From JBDHTO01 sp039808665 (lineage in GTDB: Bacteria; Pseudomonadota; Alphaproteobacteria; Paracaedibacterales; JAKBAR01), in contig JBDHTO010000057.1 of NCBI GenBank assembly GCA_039808665.1, forward strand, positions 1-8,144: DNA of 8,144 nucleotides, read 5' to 3'. The first letter of the stretch is position 1; each line of letters begins with the position of its first letter. The position numbers and the translations under genes are program-made. The notes below the pieces were generated by a model that was not told where the DNA came from, did no database searches, and saw nothing but the letters and a program-made list of their open reading frames with translations. This document shows positions 6,467-8,144 of the stretch, in pieces.

Positions 6467-7414
6467 ATGTTTTCTAAGATTATCGGCCATACACATACAC
6501 TTAAAACCCTCATAAAACAGTATGAAATGGGTTCACTTCCCCCGACACAATTGTGGATAGGACCCGAGGGGATTGGAAAATGTACTGCCGCAAAAGCTCT
6601 TACCTCCTCTATCTTGGAAGAGAGCTCATCACTCCGCCCTGCAAAATCTTTTGTCGACAAGGAGACCCATCCAAACCTTTTTATCCTGAGACCACTTGAG
6701 GACAAAAAAGAAATATCCGCAGAGCAAGCAAAATCTCTTCTCCCCTTTCTCAACACAACACCACTTTATGGTGGATGGAGGGTTGTTATTGTCGATGCCG
6801 TAGATCAACTCAACAGACAAGCCGGAAATGCCTTGCTCAAGGTTTTTGAAGAACCACCAAAGCAAACATTGATTATTCTCATCTGTCATCAGGTAGGGAA
6901 AGTTCTTCCGACAATTCTTTCGCGCACTATAAAAATCCCCTTTCACCCCCTACTCCAAGAGGAGATGACAAAACACTTCCAGGAATCATCAAAAGAGATC
7001 TTAGACATTGCGGAAGGGCGACCTGGACTTGCAAAGGCCCTACTCTCCCTCGACATATCTTCTCTCTTTCAACACACCGGAAAGGGCTTATTTCTAGGCC
7101 TTCAAAAAAACTACAGCGGGTTGCAGCAGCATCTGGCGGCATTTGATGACACCACACAAAAGCAACTTCTTGAACTCCTTCCCTACTTTTTCAGACGCAT
7201 TCTCAATGCCCCTACAACGCCTGTAAGTGAGGGCATTCGAAAACTGCTCAGCCTTCAGTCACATGCACAGTGGATGGATGGGTATATGGCCTTTGAAAAA
7301 TACGCTTTCATCGCGTCGCAAGCCTATATCCCTGTAAAAGATATTCTCTACAGCAGTTTTTTGCTATTATCGAACCCACATTTGGCCACCCAAACAGATC
7401 TTCACAAACTTTAA
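6467..7414 (+). CDS. holB: DNA polymerase III delta' subunit
   Basis: The delta' subunit is part of the clamp-loader complex that places the beta sliding clamp on DNA. The 315-residue protein has an AAA+ N-terminal half. It shows IIGHTHTLKTL (5-15), a P-loop GPEGIGKCT (32-40), HPNLFIL (68-74), then GGWRVVIVDAVDQLNRQAGN (102-121) leading into ALLKVFEEPP (122-131), the family hallmark. LPTILSRTIK (147-156) corresponds to the SRC motif with Thr in place of Cys. The C-terminal part (about 185-315) is helical and divergent. Only two cysteines (C39, C140) are present, so the four-cysteine zinc module of E. coli delta' is missing. The ATG at 6467 begins at the canonical IIGH start and abuts the rpsD terminator; no Shine-Dalgarno is seen. 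metG follows by 14 bases, a pairing common in Alphaproteobacteria. Confidence 0.93.
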   Translation: MFSKIIGHTHTLKTLIKQYEMGSLPPTQLWIGPEGIGKCTAAKALTSSILEESSSLRPAKSFVDKETHPNLFILRPLEDKKEISAEQAKSLLPFLNTTPLYGGWRVVIVDAVDQLNRQAGNALLKVFEEPPKQTLIILICHQVGKVLPTILSRTIKIPFHPLLQEEMTKHFQESSKEILDIAEGRPGLAKALLSLDISSLFQHTGKGLFLGLQKNYSGLQQHLAAFDDTTQKQLLELLPYFFRRILNAPTTPVSEGIRKLLSLQSHAQWMDGYMAFEKYAFIASQAYIPVKDILYSSFLLLSNPHLATQTDLHKL

Positions 7415-7428
7415 AGATATAAAAAGCG

Positions 7429-8144
7429 ATGAAAAAAAATTACTACGTCACAAGTCCCATCTATTACGTCAATGATGTCCCTCACATTGGACACGCCTAC
7501 ACAACTCTTGCCTGTGATATGCTTGCTCGATTCCATAGACAAGATGGTTATGACGTCACATTTCTTACGGGAACCGACGAACATGGTCAAAAAGTAGAAA
7601 AATCGTCCATCGCAAAAGGTATCCCTCCTAAGGATTTTGTGGACCAAGTATCCCAAACATTTCGTGATCTTTTCACTCTCCTTGGAACATCGCATACAGT
7701 TTTTGCCCGCACGAGCCAGCCTGAACATTATAAGGCCGCTCAAGAGATATGGAACCGTTTGATGGACAATGGCGATATTTACCTTGGTGAATATTCCGGG
7801 TGGTATGCTGTACGTGACGAAGCTTTTTACGGAGAAGATGAAATTGTAGACGGGAAAGCCCCGACAGGTGCCCCCGTTGAATACGTCACGGAATCCAGTT
7901 ATTTCTTCCGTCTTTCAAAATACCAAGAACCCCTTCTCGACTATTTTGAAAAACACCCCGATTTTATCCTTCCTGAAAGTCGTCGTAACGAAGTCATCAG
8001 TTTTGTCAAATCCGGTTTGCGCGATCTTTCCATTTCCCGCACATCCATTACATGGGGTGTTCCTGTTCCCAACGATCCAAAGCATGTTATGTATGTGTGG
8101 CTTGACGCGCTTACCATTTACCTGAGCGGTATCGGTTTTCCTGA
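7429..8144 (+). CDS. metG: Methionyl-tRNA synthetase, N-terminal part (cut by window end)
   Basis: MetRS (EC 6.1.1.10) attaches methionine to initiator and elongator tRNA-Met. From the ATG at 7429, 238 codons run open to the window end, about half of the enzyme. The class I core is clear: YYVTSPIYYVNDVPHIGHAY (5-24) with the HIGH signature at 19-22, FLTGTDEHGQKVEK (45-58), SGWYAVRDEAFY (123-134), TESSYFFRLS (154-163), GLRDLSISR (196-204) and VWLDALTIYL (223-232). The KMSKS loop and anticodon-binding domain lie beyond the window. The connective-peptide region has no cysteine (the only one overall is C29), so this is the zinc-free form of MetRS found in alphaproteobacteria and others, not the four-cysteine E. 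coli form. The 14-base gap after holB, with no clear promoter or Shine-Dalgarno, suggests co-transcription. Confidence 0.98.
   Translation, partial: MKKNYYVTSPIYYVNDVPHIGHAYTTLACDMLARFHRQDGYDVTFLTGTDEHGQKVEKSSIAKGIPPKDFVDQVSQTFRDLFTLLGTSHTVFARTSQPEHYKAAQEIWNRLMDNGDIYLGEYSGWYAVRDEAFYGEDEIVDGKAPTGAPVEYVTESSYFFRLSKYQEPLLDYFEKHPDFILPESRRNEVISFVKSGLRDLSISRTSITWGVPVPNDPKHVMYVWLDALTIYLSGIGFP

Noticed and set aside
1..8144. CRISPR arrays, insertion sequences, tRNA genes, integrase or phage genes, toxin-antitoxin pairs, riboswitches.
   Set aside because: I saw no spaced direct repeats, terminal inverted repeats, cloverleaf-like segments or mobile-element proteins; nearly all DNA is accounted for by conserved housekeeping genes.

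Overview
This window looks like ordinary chromosomal housekeeping DNA from an alphaproteobacterium. The clade signals are protein-level. The S4 protein, YbaB, DNA polymerase III delta' subunit and methionyl-tRNA synthetase read like alphaproteobacterial versions. One gene is a DUF1849/EipB-type periplasmic protein, a family known mainly from Alphaproteobacteria. The DNA is moderately AT-leaning by eye and Shine-Dalgarno sites are weak or missing at several genes. The genus cannot be named from the sequence.

Layout. Positions 1-2321 are a minus-strand block: threonyl-tRNA synthetase (thrS), then ybaB starting on the base after the thrS stop, then the first codons of a probable recR leaving the window at base 1. 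A 66-base divergent gap separates thrS from a plus-strand thymidine kinase (tdk, 2388-2954). Tdk converges on a minus-strand EipB-like exported protein (2992-4071). A 183-base divergent gap follows, then plus-strand leucyl aminopeptidase (pepA, 4255-5703), ribosomal protein S4 (rpsD, 5799-6413) with its own strong promoter and an intrinsic terminator, and a holB-metG pair (6467-7414 and 7429 to the window end, metG incomplete). No gene-free stretch exceeds 300 bases.

How the genes fit together. Most serve translation (ThrRS, MetRS, S4) or replication and repair (delta', YbaB, RecR). Tdk serves thymidine salvage, PepA peptide turnover and the EipB-like protein the envelope. ybaB-recR and holB-metG are conserved neighbour pairs, but the partners usual on their upstream sides (dnaX before ybaB, tmk before holB) are replaced here by thrS and rpsD.

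I found no CRISPR array, mobile element, tRNA or rRNA gene, phage gene, toxin-antitoxin pair or defence system, and no evidence of an undescribed system. The most interesting points concern regulation and gene order: the rpsD terminator abuts the holB start codon, several genes have -10-like boxes unusually near their start codons, and the EipB-like protein departs from the family in its linker and cysteines.
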